From Loxodes magnus (Eukaryota > Ciliophora > Karyorelictea > Loxodida > Loxodidae), in assembly GCA_946699065.1 (NCBI GenBank), contig CAMPDV010000058.1, positions 372,001 to 436,000 of the forward strand: a stretch of DNA of 64,000 nucleotides. Reading direction: 5' to 3'. How positions within the stretch are numbered: position 1 is the first letter of the stretch; the number at the start of each line of letters is the position of its first letter. A program made the translations under genes and the position numbers. A model generated the notes under the pieces. It searched no databases. It saw nothing but the letters and a program-made list of their open reading frames with translations, and had not been told where the DNA came from. This document shows, piece by piece, positions 38,038 through 50,207 of the stretch.

Positions 38038-38949
38038 TCAGGTTTTTTCATGATAAACTAAGTTATTAATCCAATATAACTCCGTCAATAAGAGATTAAT
38101 AATTCCTGTTCCATAAAAGAAAATTACACCAACTAATTATCCTGCAAAGCTATTTTAATTTCTTCGTTTTTTCTTGCATCTTTTGGAATTAATCAAAATA
38201 GCAGCTCTTGTTTTAGTAACTCTTATTTATTGGCTTTTTTATAAGTTATTTAGTATATTATGATATGCTTAATTGGAGCTATTTATAATAAATTAATCTA
38301 CTTATCTCATTAGTTTTCTCTAATCTTTTTTAAATTTATTTTTAATAGTTTTGAGAATTGTTTACATTCTTAATTTTCTAAGCTAATTTGATTATCGAGA
38401 GACTTAAATAAGCAAACAGAAAAGATCTTCTTTATACAATATATCATTCATTAAGCTTTATTGCTCAATTTTAATGTCTAACAGCAAATTATTTGGTGTA
38501 TTTAACTTATTTTCATTTATTAATAGTAGATTTACAAATTATTCCATAAAATGTGACTTAAACTCATATTTTGTTTCTTGGTACTATTTATTTAATTAAT
38601 ATTTGTATTGAATCTCCTTTTTTAATCCATTTTATTTTCTCTAATTTTTTGACTAATTCTTTCTGCTTCTATTGTTAGTGTTAGATTAATTATTCTGGTC
38701 TTGTGAAATATTTCAAAATGCGTTAAGATTTCTTTCTTAGACAATGAATCTCAATTCTATTTTCTCTTCAATTTCAAGTTTTTTCATTAACTTTTTGACC
38801 TTTTCTTGGTCCAGTTACAATTATATCAGCTAATCTTAGCTAATTTACTGTTCTATTGTGAAATTCAAGACTTCCAAACGCATATTAATTTTAGCCTATT
38901 TCTTAGGTTTTTCTTTTGGAGTGGGAGATTCGATTTGATGGGTTATCAT
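38038..38949 (-). CDS. Hypothetical coiled-coil protein (303 aa)
   Basis: ATG 38949 (MITHQIESPTPKEKPKKQAK) to TGA 38038-38040, 304 codons with one TGA as Trp. Residues 25-75 form a Gln/Glu/Lys/Leu coiled coil (LDQEKVKKLMKKLEIEEKIE). The middle is Asn/Lys/Arg-rich. The end (GQLVGVIFFYGTGIINLLLT) is hydrophobic. An overlapping frame upstream (SEANDIAEMLESEKEN) is also protein-like and could be an earlier exon joined by a 19-nt GTAAATT...TTAG intron. No family recognised. Confidence 0.45.
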
Positions 38950-39794
38950 TTTAATTCTCCTTTTCTGATTCTAGCATCTCAGCGATGTCGTTAGCTTCTG
39001 ATTTATATGAGCTGCGAAAAATTCTAATTCGAACTGGCTATATCAATTTTCTTTTAAAGTAAACTTAAGCTCTGAATTTTTGCTAAAGATATAGCATTAT
39101 AAGCTTAATTAAAGACATAAATGATAAAATTTTAAACTTCATTTTAAAAGCTAAGACTCTTTTACCTTATTTCTTTAATCCAAATTTATATATCTTTCTT
39201 TCTAAATGGAATACTTGTCCTGTTTGAATATTTAAAGACTTCATTTTATTATAAGTTGCGACTACTAGTTAAAACTAAATTTGAAAGTTGCTATGTTTAG
39301 TTGGCCTTTAATTAATGGAGCTATAACTTTATTGTACTTCCAAATTTTATCTGAATAATATCTTAATTTGAAATAATCGAAGCTGCTTACCTTTCTTTTT
39401 TCTAGCTATACTTACAAACTTATAATAAATGATAATCTTAATGCTTAACTACTTATTCACTCGCAGAAAAATTAAATAGGAATCATTTAATAGAAGTTGA
39501 TTCTTATTTCTATGATTATTTAGGTTTCAGAATTGCAGATAAGAAATAAAGTTTCTGCAACTATGATATTAAATGGAATCTTACTATTGATAAATTACTA
39601 TCTTAAGTTTTTAAACATTATCTGCTTTCTAATTTATCTATTAGACATTTTATCTCCCATATAATTCTCAAATTTTTTTCTTTTTAATCAACGCAGCCTT
39701 TCACCGATTTTCTTAATTTTCTCTGGTTATCCTTGGTTCTAGAAAAGAATTAGCCTTCATAAAGAGAATTATTTGCTTACAAAAAAGAGATTCC
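38950..39794. other. AT-rich stretch without a confident gene
   Basis: Apart from a possible upstream exon of the coiled-coil gene (to about 39100) nothing is recognisable. Confidence 0.3.
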
Positions 39795-39827
39795 AGAGCG
39801 CGCTACACCACAATGGCGCGTAGCTCT
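39795..39827. repeat. GC-rich 33-nt hairpin element, copy 1
   Basis: Inverted repeat AGAGCGCG...CGCGTAGCTCT with central CACCACAATGG in otherwise very AT-rich DNA. A second copy in reverse orientation lies at 51511-51543, same length, with flanking AGAGCGCG, CACC, TGGCGCG and AGCTCT all conserved. Here it lies 23 bp past the stop of the - strand gene ending at 39850, so it could be a 3' UTR structure, a small RNA or the end of a miniature element. Confidence 0.6.
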
Positions 39828-39849
39828 ATAATTAAAGTTTTTTAAAGTT

Positions 39850-40145
39850 TCAAAAAGGTTCTACAATACAACCTTCCTCAATACTAGCATCCCTTAAAAA
39901 TTCTTGTCTTCTATATGTTCAGTTTCGGAGTGTTGCTCTAAGAAACCTTATTATCTGGCATCGTTCAACATAACGTTACTTGATTTCTCAGTCTAGTCTC
40001 TCTGAGCTCCTGTCAACATTTTTCCTCAGTTCTTCACTTAGAGTTATTTTCTGGCACCAGAGTTAAATTTGATCACGTTGTAAGGATTGCTCCTCCTTAT
40101 TTAAATAATATAATAATAAACTAGATTTGCGTAGATAAATAAAAA
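39850..40145 (-). CDS. Hypothetical basic/acidic helical protein, 5' end unresolved
   Basis: A - strand frame of clear protein character: NKEEQSLQRDQIQLWCQK, ITLSEELRKNVDRSSERLDW, YVERCQIIRFLRATLRNW and FLRDASIEEGCIVEPF, then TGA 39850-39852. Local GC is higher than in the flanks. Trp is encoded by TGA twice. Helical and charged throughout; no signal or membrane segment. No in-frame ATG was found before about 40145; a TTTTTTTAG tract at 40150-40160 may be a splice acceptor from an upstream exon. No family recognised. Confidence 0.5.
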
Positions 40146-40169
40146 TCCCTAAAAAAATTATAAAGTTCT

Positions 40170-41689
40170 TATAATTAAATGAAGCATATTTGGTTTAATT
40201 GTTTAAATAAAGAACTTTATATCTTTTCTTACATTTTATTCAATAATAAAGCTAAAAGCATTTCCTAATTTTTAGCTCAACCTGATTTATATTAAAGCAG
40301 CAACTTAAAAAACTCATTAATCAATAAAAAAAAACTATTAAAGAATGACAATCAGTTTTATCCAGAACCACCCACTAATTATTTACAGTTAAAATTATTT
40401 TAAGATGAATTAGTTTTGATTTGATAAATAATTATAATATAGCTAGTCAGAATACATAATCAGTTGTGTGCTAGAAGAGTAGGCTATGTAGTATTAAAAT
40501 AAATTATCTTTAAAGATAGACTTTTATTATTCTTAGTTGCTCTTTTCTCTATTAGGCTTAATTTCTAATATGTCTTACATTGGATTAATCATATGCGTAT
40601 ATAGAAGATTAATATAGAATTTATATTGCTGATAATAAAACTTAATGGTCTCTAGATTATTATACTCATTTTTTCTCAAGGAGATATTATCTAGGATATT
40701 CAGTATTTAGAGCTTTCTAACTAAAGGGGTCATTCTTTATACTAAATTCGCTTTTAGCAATGAACCAATAAAATCGACATGCAGCTAAAAATCCATTTGT
40801 CTTTCTAGCTTTTAGATATATATCTATAAGAATTTTTATAATTAGCTATTATTTAAAATTAAGGTATGAATATATCAATTTTAAACTGAACCATAGCTGA
40901 ATTAATAATTAGTAAAAGTCAATTATGTATGTAAAATCTTAATACATAAGTATAAAACAGTATAATCATTCAGCTGATATATATAAATTAACTAATTAAC
41001 ATTAGAAATATTCTCTCATGTTACCTTAAAGTTGCTATACTTTGTATATTAAACTATTTATTATACGATGCTAAAGTACCTAATATAAATAGCCATAGTG
41101 TTCTATACAATTAAGACTAAGAAGCAAACTAATAGTTGTATGAGAACTTTGTTTAAGCTTATTATTAAGATTGCTAGCGTAGTAGCTTATTCTATTTTTA
41201 TTCATTATTGATCATTTTAGCTAAGTTAGAATTGCTTATCTTAAAGATTTTATTAAAGGCGAGATAATACTAACTAAGTAGATGAACTGTTTTTATATTG
41301 GTCAATAACGAATAAAAATTCAGGATAATCACTTTTATCAAGAATATGTTCTAATTTAGGAAATTATGAAGCACACCATTTCTTATTATAATCAAGCAGG
41401 AATAACTCTTTAAAATTTAATGTGAAAGCCTGTTTCGAGAAAAATAGTTTATTGTCTTTATATAAAACAGTAGAAGGATATTAAATATATCTTCATATTA
41501 TCATGCTATTCTACCTTCATAATCATAAAAGATTACATAAATAGAAAGTATAAAGAACTAACCTTAAGCAAAGTTTAATGCTGCTTATATTTCTTTTGCT
41601 TATACTTGAAACATTTTAAATAAATAAAGCTTAATAATCTTTCATGCCCTTCAATTTATATGGTTATTCTTTTAACGAGGCTATTTAAT
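40170..41689. other. AT-rich stretch without a confident gene
   Basis: Nothing recognisable. Confidence 0.3.
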
Positions 41690-42075
41690 AAAAATGGAGT
41701 TAGTGTGCTAAATAAGAAATCAGGTTTCGTTGCACATATTATTTGCAATAGATTTAATCTTATTAATTAAAATAGATAAAATATCCTAGAAAATGGAGAG
41801 CTGAGAGCATCGGAAAGTTTATAAAGAAAGACTAGGAGATAAGCTAAATCAGAATCTTTCAGAGTGAAAAGATATATCCTGATGCATATTTGATAAGTAA
41901 CTAAGAAATGCCATACTTACTAGAGTAATTTGCTAAAATTTTGAATTATCTGAAGAACGTCTTTACTATTTATCCTAATCCAACTTAATTGAGGAAGTTT
42001 CTATTTTAAATGATTATCACAGACTAATATTGTGACCGTATAAGTAAGAGAGGAATTATAAATTTAAAGAAATGA
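41690..42075 (+). CDS. Probable coding segment, exon structure unresolved
   Basis: Two protein-like frames follow each other: first SVLNKKSGFVAHIICNRFN and QNRQNILENGELRASESLQ (about 41694-41830), then KFIKKDQEISQIRIFQSEKI and YPDAYLISNQEMPYLLEQFA ending at TGA 42073-42075. The switch of phase implies a short intron near 41815-41840 (a 14-nt GTTT...AAAG would restore phase) or a frameshift. No family recognised. Confidence 0.35.
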
Positions 42076-43877
42076 AATAACTAAATCTGGAAAAAATTGA
42101 GATTTTTATTCTCCAAAAACATAATAGAAATAGATGATATAGCAATTATGATAATACAACTTCGTCCGTTATCTAGCAAAACGCTTTTTTTAGCTATAAA
42201 GGTCTTAGAAGATAAGAGAATCGAAGAATTTGAAGAGAAATTTTAATATTTTTATAAATAGCAAAAGTAAATAAATTAAAAGGATAGAAGAGATCTTAGT
42301 AAAAAAATGGATTGATGATCTCCCACATAAAAAACACTTAAAGAATGCAACTAAAATAAAAAATGAACAATCAAAACTAGTTGAAAACCAAGAGAAAGTA
42401 AATTAAAATAAATTTATTTGATAATATAATATAAAAAGAATCTTTGCATATATTGGCCAACTAATATATCCAAAATTCAATAAAGTGGCTAAATATCAAT
42501 ATATTTAATTAGATGGTCACAAATCTTTAGAAAGAGCTAGAATTCCATTAAATGTTTTAATATTGCTATGATTCAGTTGCTTACTGATTTAAAAAAGAGA
42601 AAATAGATTCATTAAATATTATTTTTCATTTAAATATCTTTGAAACAAAAGAATTAAAGCAAATATATAAATAGAATAAATAAGAATTTAAGTCTTGTAT
42701 AAGAGAGTATATGTAAGCAGCTTAATAGTCTAATATCAGAAAAATATTAAAAAGTCATCTTTATTTTAAAGATAAAAAGGGAACAAGATATATAGATTAA
42801 AGTAATGAAAGAACTGAGTATGAAGTGGAAGAAGCATTATTCAATTATAGTTTATTATATAAATCTAAAATAGCATGTCAAGTAATTTCAGCTTTATTTA
42901 ATTATTATAAATGTATGAAACATTTTTCTAAAAGCTTGATTAAAAATAGAATAGCTATTTAAAATAATCTAAGGTTTTAAAGTTTTAGAGTTGCTATTAG
43001 TTTTTATGTTTATACCTGTTTTAATTATAATTTACAAAAGTCTTATTAATTTAAGGTAAGTATAAGTAAGGAGCTTTTATAATTTAAACTTACTTTATTA
43101 TTATATAGTTATTTATTCAGATAAAGATCCGAGCCTAAAGAACTATTCCTAGAATATGTGACTTAGATAACTTTGGTAAATAAAAAAATCATTCAGCTAT
43201 AAGAAATTTTACCTTCGTTTTGTGATCTAAATTAAAATCTGAATCTCTATATTTTATTTAGGAATATTACTATAAATGAACAAACTTATATAGGTTACAA
43301 TTATTCTGTATTAAAGCAATCATAAAGCTTTGATTTTAAAAAGAGAAATATATTAAGCAGAACTTGAATAATTTACGCATTTCAAAAAGCCTTAAATTAA
43401 TATCTTATAAACAGCAAAGATTAACATACTAAAAGTTATCAAATAGGTCAGCCTCATAATTTTAATTCTCTTTATTACTTTTTTATCTTTATGAGACTCA
43501 AATAAGTTATAATGGTTTAAATTATTAGTATGATAGCTTTATTAATAAATGTATACCGTTTTACTCAGAAATGATTCGTAGCAAAGAAGACTATCTTTTT
43601 CTATTTATTTATTTCATTTCTCTTTATTTACCATTTTACTAGTATAAAATTCAACTTATTTCCCAAAATCAGATAATTATTAAAGCCCTTATATTTATTA
43701 GTATTTATTAGGATGATTTAATGAAATGAGATACCAGTTATATTAAGATGATATTTAGTAGTTTAGTAATATTGCTGTATCAATCTTTACTATATAGCTA
43801 TTAGCTATTTTAATAAACGTTTGCAATTTACGATCTACATTTGTCTCATTTTATTAATTTTATTCCTAAATAGTCCT
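42076..43877. other. AT-rich stretch without a confident gene
   Basis: Nothing recognisable; the - strand gene below may extend into 43600-43877. Confidence 0.3.
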
Positions 43878-44726
43878 TCATAATTATTCTCTTATAACTT
43901 TAACTATATTATGTGAAATAGGCATATCTAGCTAGCCTTAAACTTAATTAAAGATGATATTAAACTTAAAGCCTAGAATTGAAGTTTATATTCTAAAGTA
44001 CTTAAAAGCTAGAAACCTAAGTTTTAAGCTTATTATTTTCACTTCTTTTCTCACTTTTATATAGCTATAAGCTTTATATTAGCAATCTATTGCAGTCTTT
44101 TTATGTATTTAAAGTCTCTTAGATATGCTTATTAAAGAAAGCTAGCAAATTTATAGCTAAATAAAAATTAAGCCATTTTTTTTTTCCTCTACATTATAGA
44201 AAGAAGTATCAGAGTTGAATGATATGTGCTTAATTATAAGAAGTATAGCTAAAGTACTGAAGATTATATTAAGCCTTTAGAAATATTTTAATTGAAAGAA
44301 GTTAGGAAGAAGGGAAAGAAAGAGTGAAACTAAAGAAATTAATAAAGAATAAAAGGATTCAATTCCATAAGCGATTCAAGTAAATATGAAAGATAAATAC
44401 TTTAGCAGCGAATAATACCCTGTTGTTGCTATAATTATAATAGAAAGAACCAGAATTTCTTCATTTTGAAAAAGGAATTTCTAAAATTATCCATATTTTT
44501 TCATTGATCCTTTCCTTTCTGATAAATTATCTTGTTAAATCTAATAGAAAATGGAACATTTCCCTTCCTTGCGACTTGCCAGTTCATATTCTTGATCCAC
44601 CGGTACTTCTTTTATAGTTTTTAAACTTTTTCTTTTCTACTAGCTTACATACTTTTACAGGACATCCTATTCTTTTCTTATTCACCTGCTTTTCAGTCTT
44701 TCCTATGAAACTATCAAATTTTCCAT
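43878..44726 (-). CDS. Multi-pass membrane protein with polar N-terminus
   Basis: Starts ATG 44726. The N-terminal 90 residues are charged (MENLIVSQERLKSRWIRKEQ; TIKEVPVDQEYELASRKEGK), then hydrophobic segments follow (EEILVLSIIIIATTGYYSLL, SFYSLFISLVSLFLSLLPNF, LNIIFSTLAILLIIKH), then FNSDTSFYNVEEKKNGLIF. The layout resembles the N-terminal half of the sensor kinases in this window, but no kinase domain follows. One phase is kept to a TGA at 43878-43880 (283 codons); TGA is also used as Trp inside, so the end is uncertain. Confidence 0.45.
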
Positions 44727-45696
44727 TTTTTTAACTTATTTAAATCTAAAAAACCTCACTCGCTGTAGCATATTCAATTCTCTCTTCTTAAAATCCTACT
44801 TCTCTTCTTAAATAGACTTTCATATACTTAAAGACATATTTATTATCTTAAATATAAAGAGCTTTTATCCTTTAAATTAAATATTATTCAACAATAAAAT
44901 TACAAGTAAATAAGGATGGTAACTATCTACCTTTACTATCTATTTATATTCATTAAAACCTTTTAAATTATTTTCGCTATTTTTATTTACTTAATTTTGA
45001 TGTAATTGAATAATCATTTATTGCTTCTTTTATTTTGATCATAGCAACTTTAATTTAAATTGTTTTAGTGCTATGTAGTTAAAAGGGATACTCTATTTGT
45101 AGATTATTAGACTTGTATATAATGATGATATTTTAATAAGGGTTATTATAAATATATTAAGTAGAGGATGATTTTGATGTATAACTTGCAAAATAAAACT
45201 TATCTAAGCAGCTTTTAGTTACTTTTTCTCTTATAAATTTGTAAATTTAAGCTTTCACGATAATTGAGCTAAATATGGATACTCTTTCGATATTCCCCTT
45301 TCAATTTATCGTACATAGCAACTAGAATTTATAGTCTTTTTTTGATTCAGATAGTAGCTTTATTTCTTCTACCATTCCTGTCTTTGTTTGCTAAATGTTA
45401 TCCCAGCAAATCTGAAAATAAATCTCTCTTTTCTGACTCTTATATTTATAATAGCAATATACAAGAAACTCACTCATTTTTAATTATATTTTCTTCATTT
45501 TACTTTCGTCAAGTAGTAAGCGTATTTCTCTTTTAGTTATATTTAAAAAAGAAACTAAATTTTTAAAGATATTAAGATTTTATAGATCAATAGTGTAACT
45601 ATGCATGGTTCCTGCTTATAGCAATGAGTTGGTCAAAATAGAAAGAAATAAAACTGCTAACTCTTCGTAAGAAAAACTAAAGAAATAGATTAAATT
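44727..45696. other. Region between divergent genes
   Basis: Between the - gene starting at 44726 and the + gene at 45697. A + frame at 45600-45690 contains MHGSCLQQWVGQNRKKQNCQ, reminiscent of the second half of a RING-type finger, in phase with the gene at 45697. Not enough to call a finger. Confidence 0.3.
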
Positions 45697-46684
45697 ATGA
45701 AAAGGGGTTAAAGTGAATTACTTCCTGATGATAAAGCCTTTAACTCTGATTTCGTCTATCTTTTAAAAATGATTAAAGTACTTTTAGGCGTATTTTAAAA
45801 GTAAAATTATATAAAATAGACATATAGCGAAATTAATAGAGTCTAACATTTGAAGCTTAACTCAAGAAAAGGAAGACTAATTAGCAAAATTATTATATCT
45901 AATATTCTTACAGTATCCAATCAAGACTGCAGAGTTTGCACTTAGTTTTATCATCAAGTTCACAATCTCAATATCCATTTCATTTAAAAAATATCTAAAA
46001 ATTACACCTATTAGATTCCCTTCTTTTGATGTTTAAATTGAAGCTTTTTTTATCTAAATAGACTAAAAAATTCTATTTAGAATCTAAGGTAAATAAACAT
46101 ATAATAGTCTGAAGGATGTAGTAGTTGACTTTATGAGTTATAAGAAGGAAGAGTAATAAAAAACTTCGTAGTTAAGCTTATATTTTATAGCTCAAAATCC
46201 TCTTATAGAAAACTCTCTGAATACCTTAAATAACTTTAACTACTTTCAGACTTTTATAAGCTATGTAGGTTATTTATTCACTTTGTAGATTGTGAAGGTA
46301 AATCATCATTTATATACAATTAAGCATATTTAGACTAGTTTGAGTTAATTTGAAAGGAGAATACTAAAACATGTCTCATCTTTATTAAATTAATGTACAA
46401 CCTTATTAATAATAGAGGATCTTTATAGTTAAAGTATATAAAAGGAATAAAAATAATACTTTAGATGCAAACTTCTCTAGCAAAGATATCTCAACTTAAA
46501 AATTATTGAGAACACAAAGACACTGAAAGATTGCAGATTAGACTAAGTTTTTATATTTAATTAACCAACAGTACCTCAGACAGGAAAAGTTAGATACTCC
46601 TATAAAGAACATAGAAATGAATCTAGGTATCTGTTTTTCATCAATATCCCTATAAATTTAATCTTATTTTATTAAAATATTTGA
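45697..46684 (+). CDS. Hypothetical helical protein with 19-nt intron (322 aa)
   Basis: ATG 45697 (MKRGQSELLPDDKAFNSDFV) and TGA 46682-46684. Removing a GT-AG intron at 45801-45819 (GTAAAATTATATAAAATAG) leaves exactly 323 codons and joins LLKMIKVLLGVFQK to HIAKLIESNIWSLTQEKEDQ. The product is helical and hydrophobic (AKLLYLIFLQYPIKTAEFAL), then FRIQGKQTYNSLKDVVVDFM, and ends with TVPQTGKVRYSYKEHRNESR. The helix-rich pattern suggests a scaffold-type protein; no family recognised. The start could be further upstream (in-phase ATG near 45601). Confidence 0.55.
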
Positions 46685-48339
46685 TTATTGTAAAGATCCT
46701 ATACTAACTACTTATTTTCGATCAAAAGTAGTAATAATTTATAATAAGACTGTCATCTGAACAAGTTAATGAGGTGTAATTTAATAAATAAATTTCTTAG
46801 GCATTTATTTTTCTATGTTTTAATTTAAGAAAGGAGCAATAAAGAGAATTTAGCAGATATAATTAGATATGCAATCTAAATTAAAAAATTAGACCAAAAT
46901 CATTAAAAAAGGGATAAGTGGGAGATCTATAAGCTAATAAGTTAAACTTTAATAAGAATAGCTTAAGCTTTATTAGGATAATCAGAATCTTATTAGTCAT
47001 TTCTAGTTTGCTAGCTATAAATATAATGAGTATATATATCTATCTTGATATAAGCAAAATAACTGCTAAAGATCATTAGATTTAAGGAGGGGATAGAAAA
47101 AAAATCAAAAGATTTAATTGAGATTTACCTCAATAAGGGAATTTATTAATAGATAGTAAGAAAAAATCTACTTCAAGATGAATTTCTCTTATTAAAGAAC
47201 TTTAATCAAATGATTTTATCTTGATAGCAACATGTAATTTATAAAATCCTTTTTTCGAGAACTGTAAGAATAAAAGCCAAAACATAAAAATCTAATAATA
47301 AAAAATAGGAGCCATACTAAATTCTTAATACCATTAAAAATAAAGGAATAAAGAGTTTAAAATTATGAAATTTTTAATTAAAAGCTATTTAGAGAATTCT
47401 CAGAAATTATAGTAAATCAGCTATTAATAAAGATAGGTATATTTATTAATTATCAATTTAACACATGCTAAAATAAAAACTAAGTAGTTTATTTAATCAT
47501 AAAAATACAAAGTACAACGAAAGGCTCTTTAAATAAAAATAAATATAGTGAATGTAAGAAGATAATGAAATATACTTATATTAATGAATTGTAATAAAAT
47601 ATAAATATTGCAGAATGAATCTAGCATGTTAATAAGGATAATACATTTTAATGAGTCTGATGATAATTGTATTAAATATTCTAGCAAATGCTCTACTTAG
47701 AAATTAAAAATAAATTAATTGAAAGAAATGACTAGAGTAGCTATTAATAATTTTTTTATCTTTGTTTTTGTATGATAAGAAGAAAGGGAGAACTCTATTT
47801 TATAGATCTAAATTGCTAATACTGAAGAAATTTCAATATTCTAATGATCTTATTACTCAATTATTTTTATAAAAATAAGATTTTCTCAAAGCTTATCAAC
47901 GTGGTTTGGCTTGATCAATACTTAACGTTTATTATGATTAAAGCAATAAATTTATATAAGCAAATATATACTGAAAATGTAGTGTAAGCAAAGTTAACAA
48001 GTTGTGGACTCTAAGAAGAAAAAACTAACGATTTTTTGGTTTGAAACTTAAAATGAAATAATTTTTAGTCTAATTAATTTATTTATATATTGCTTATACT
48101 TTGAAGGTTTAGAATACATAAAAATTTATAAATCAGCTTATTAAAGCATAATAATAAGATGAACTGTCTTTTTATCTTTCATGTTAATTTCAATAGTTAT
48201 ATCTAATCCGATTTCTTGTCTTACATAATTAGCTTAGTGGTTATATTTAACTTTTCTAAACATATAATTAACATTAAACTTAAATTTTATTATTTATATA
48301 ACTTCTTTTAGCAAAATTTTATAATAGTAATAATATATT
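46685..48339. other. AT-rich stretch without a confident gene
   Basis: Nothing recognisable. Confidence 0.3.
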
Positions 48340-48383
48340 AACGTGGCATCGCCTTTGTTTGGTTTACCGCGAATTAAAGTTTA
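48340..48383. repeat. Small hairpin element AACGTGG...CGCGAATTAAAGTT
   Basis: TTAACGTGGCATCGCC...GGTTTACCGCGAATTAAAGTT shares a framework with a second element at 49888-49931 (TTAACGTGGGTCTGCC...GGCTATCCACGGATTAATGTT). Both have a GTGG/CCRC stem with an inner GCC/GG(C) pairing and the same outer AAC...GTT closure. This copy lies 17 bp beyond the stop of the - strand gene at 48400; the other lies inside a structured RNA candidate. Confidence 0.4.
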
Positions 48384-48399
48384 TAGAGGTTTGCATAAA

Positions 48400-49074
48400 T
48401 CAATATGTCTAGAATTGTATTCTTCTGATTTTCTATATCGTAAAGCCTTATAACTTGATTATTATCTCATCTTGCAAATGCTATCAAATCAAATCTAAAT
48501 TGTCATCTTTGTGTCGTCTCAATCCATCTTAAATTTTTGGAGCTTTTAAGAATGGTTAAAATATTTTTTTCTTGTAAATTTTTCTGCTTGGTGAGCAATA
48601 GATCTTGAAAAGGTTTTAGACTTCTCTTTCTTTCACTTAAGATTGTTTATTCTTAAATCTATAACGCTAATTAACTTGTTCCATAATTATTGCAATATCA
48701 ACATCTAATTTTTCTTTTCTATCAGGCCAAGATTGAGTTCGGATTCTCTTCTCCTTTTGATTCCTGATCTAATAGATAATTGAGCTTGATATGCTCCAGT
48801 TAACTGATCCTCAAGTCATAATTTTATCTTAAATTCCATTAGATTTGTCAATCTACCTTTCCATATCTAAGAAAATAGTCTATTATTTAATACTTACTTG
48901 GGATTTTATTCTTTTATCAATTTGTTAATGGCTAGCATAAGGAATTAAGTTGCTTTTTACAAATCTTAAACTAGTTTTGCTTTCTTCTAATTATCCAAAT
49001 GTAGCAAATAGAAATAGCTAGCTAAGTTAATTACTAGGTTTGTTTTTAAGAATTCTATTATTTCTTAGTGTCAT
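48400..49074 (-). CDS. Hypothetical basic protein (218-224 aa)
   Basis: ATG 49074 (MTLRNNRILKNKPSNQLS) to TGA 48400-48402. An 18-nt GTAAGTATTAAATAATAG element inside is in phase, so the product is 224 residues if read and 218 if spliced; the GTAAG donor suggests splicing. Clear protein character: FATFGQLEESKTSLRFVKSN, QIDKRIKSQTIFLDMERQID, RKEKLDVDIAIIMEQVNQRY, VKEREVQNLFKIYCSPSRK and DGLRRHKDDNLDLIWQICKM. Lys/Arg-rich and helical, which would suit nucleic-acid binding, but no domain is recognised. Confidence 0.6.
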
Positions 49075-49850
49075 TTTATATAATATAACATCACTTAAAT
49101 GTTAACTGTATGCTAAAATGACTAACTTGAGATTGATTTTGACAGTTATTAGGAGAAATAGCTAACCTTATAATCTTAAAATAAAAATGAATTGGCACCT
49201 TTATAAAATAAAGTCTAAGCACCAAATTAAATTTTTATATTGGTTAATTACAATTGACTAGATAGCCTAATAGCCATAGTCAAGATATATCAAATTAATT
49301 ATGCTAGATTTTATTATTCATTAGATTGATTTAAAGACAATAAATAGTAATATTAGAGGTACTAGAGATATTGAGCAAATAATAAACTGATTATATATAT
49401 ACTAATATCTTAATTTATATAACCTCTGACTATACACTAATGTATATAAATATGGCTTCTTAAAACATAAGACTGTAGCAAATTAAATAGAAACAATGAT
49501 ATTAAGGTATTGATATGATTATAAGATAATAAATCTTAAAGTTGATGCGAACTTAACTATATCTCCTAGATATAAAAGGATCTAAGTTATGCTTGCTTAA
49601 TTTTAAGCTCTATAAAGGAAATAGATAAGTTAACTAATTTATTACATATCGTTAAAAAGAAAAATAAACCCAAAAAGTAAAAAATGCCTATGAAAAGGTA
49701 AAATATAGAGTATTACAGAAATATATGTATAGATAATTTATTTTAATAGTTTAAGGTTTATTTTTTATAATTAAAGGAAGTATATTAATGAGAATATATT
49801 TGGAAAAAATAGTTAAATCAATATAAAACTTGCGGCCAAGTGGTAAGTGT

Positions 49851-50207
49851 AAAGCGAGTATACGATATAAATAAATAATTAATTAATTAACGTGGGTCTG
49901 CCATTATAGGCTATCCACGGATTAATGTTTTAATAAAATAATCTTGATACTCTTTTCTCCTTGTTTTAATTCACAAATGTGAAACCTTCTTCTCTCAATT
50001 CTTGTGATTCTGTCTAAGGCCGGAGTTGAAATTCTTAAGGAATTCTCATTCTAGTACAAAAGTTAGTCTTGGGTATCTTCTATAGTTAAAAGTCTTATTA
50101 TTTTTGCCTCAGTTATGCATTGCTTTCCACCAAGCTCCTATCCAAGTTGACGGCATAGTGAATAGGAGAGTTTCTGAGGCGCGGACTACAGAATAAGACT
50201 CGCTTTT
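49851..50207 (+). ncRNA. Structured RNA candidate, Pol III-like
   Basis: The ends pair: AAAGCGAGT (49851-49859) with ACTCGCTTT (about 50198-50206), followed directly by a T-run. Inside, GCCTCAG/CTGAGGC closes a second stem holding CTCCTAT/ATAGGAG, and near the 5' end sits the hairpin element at 49888-49931. GC content is well above the flanks and no frame is protein-like. About 350 nt suits RNase P, RNase MRP or SRP RNA. GGACTACAGAATAAGACTCG is faintly like the eukaryotic RNase P CR-V, but I could not find a matching CR-I, so no identity is assigned. Strand inferred from the T-run. Confidence 0.5.

Noticed and set aside
45342-45536. A + ORF with a signal-peptide-like start
   Set aside because: Hydrophobic runs of this kind are frequent in AT-rich DNA; no coding continuity beyond the stop.
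45601-45690. RING-finger-like fragment MHGSCLQQWVGQ
   Set aside because: Only half of a finger is suggested, the last Cys is replaced by Phe and no upstream Cys pairs are present.
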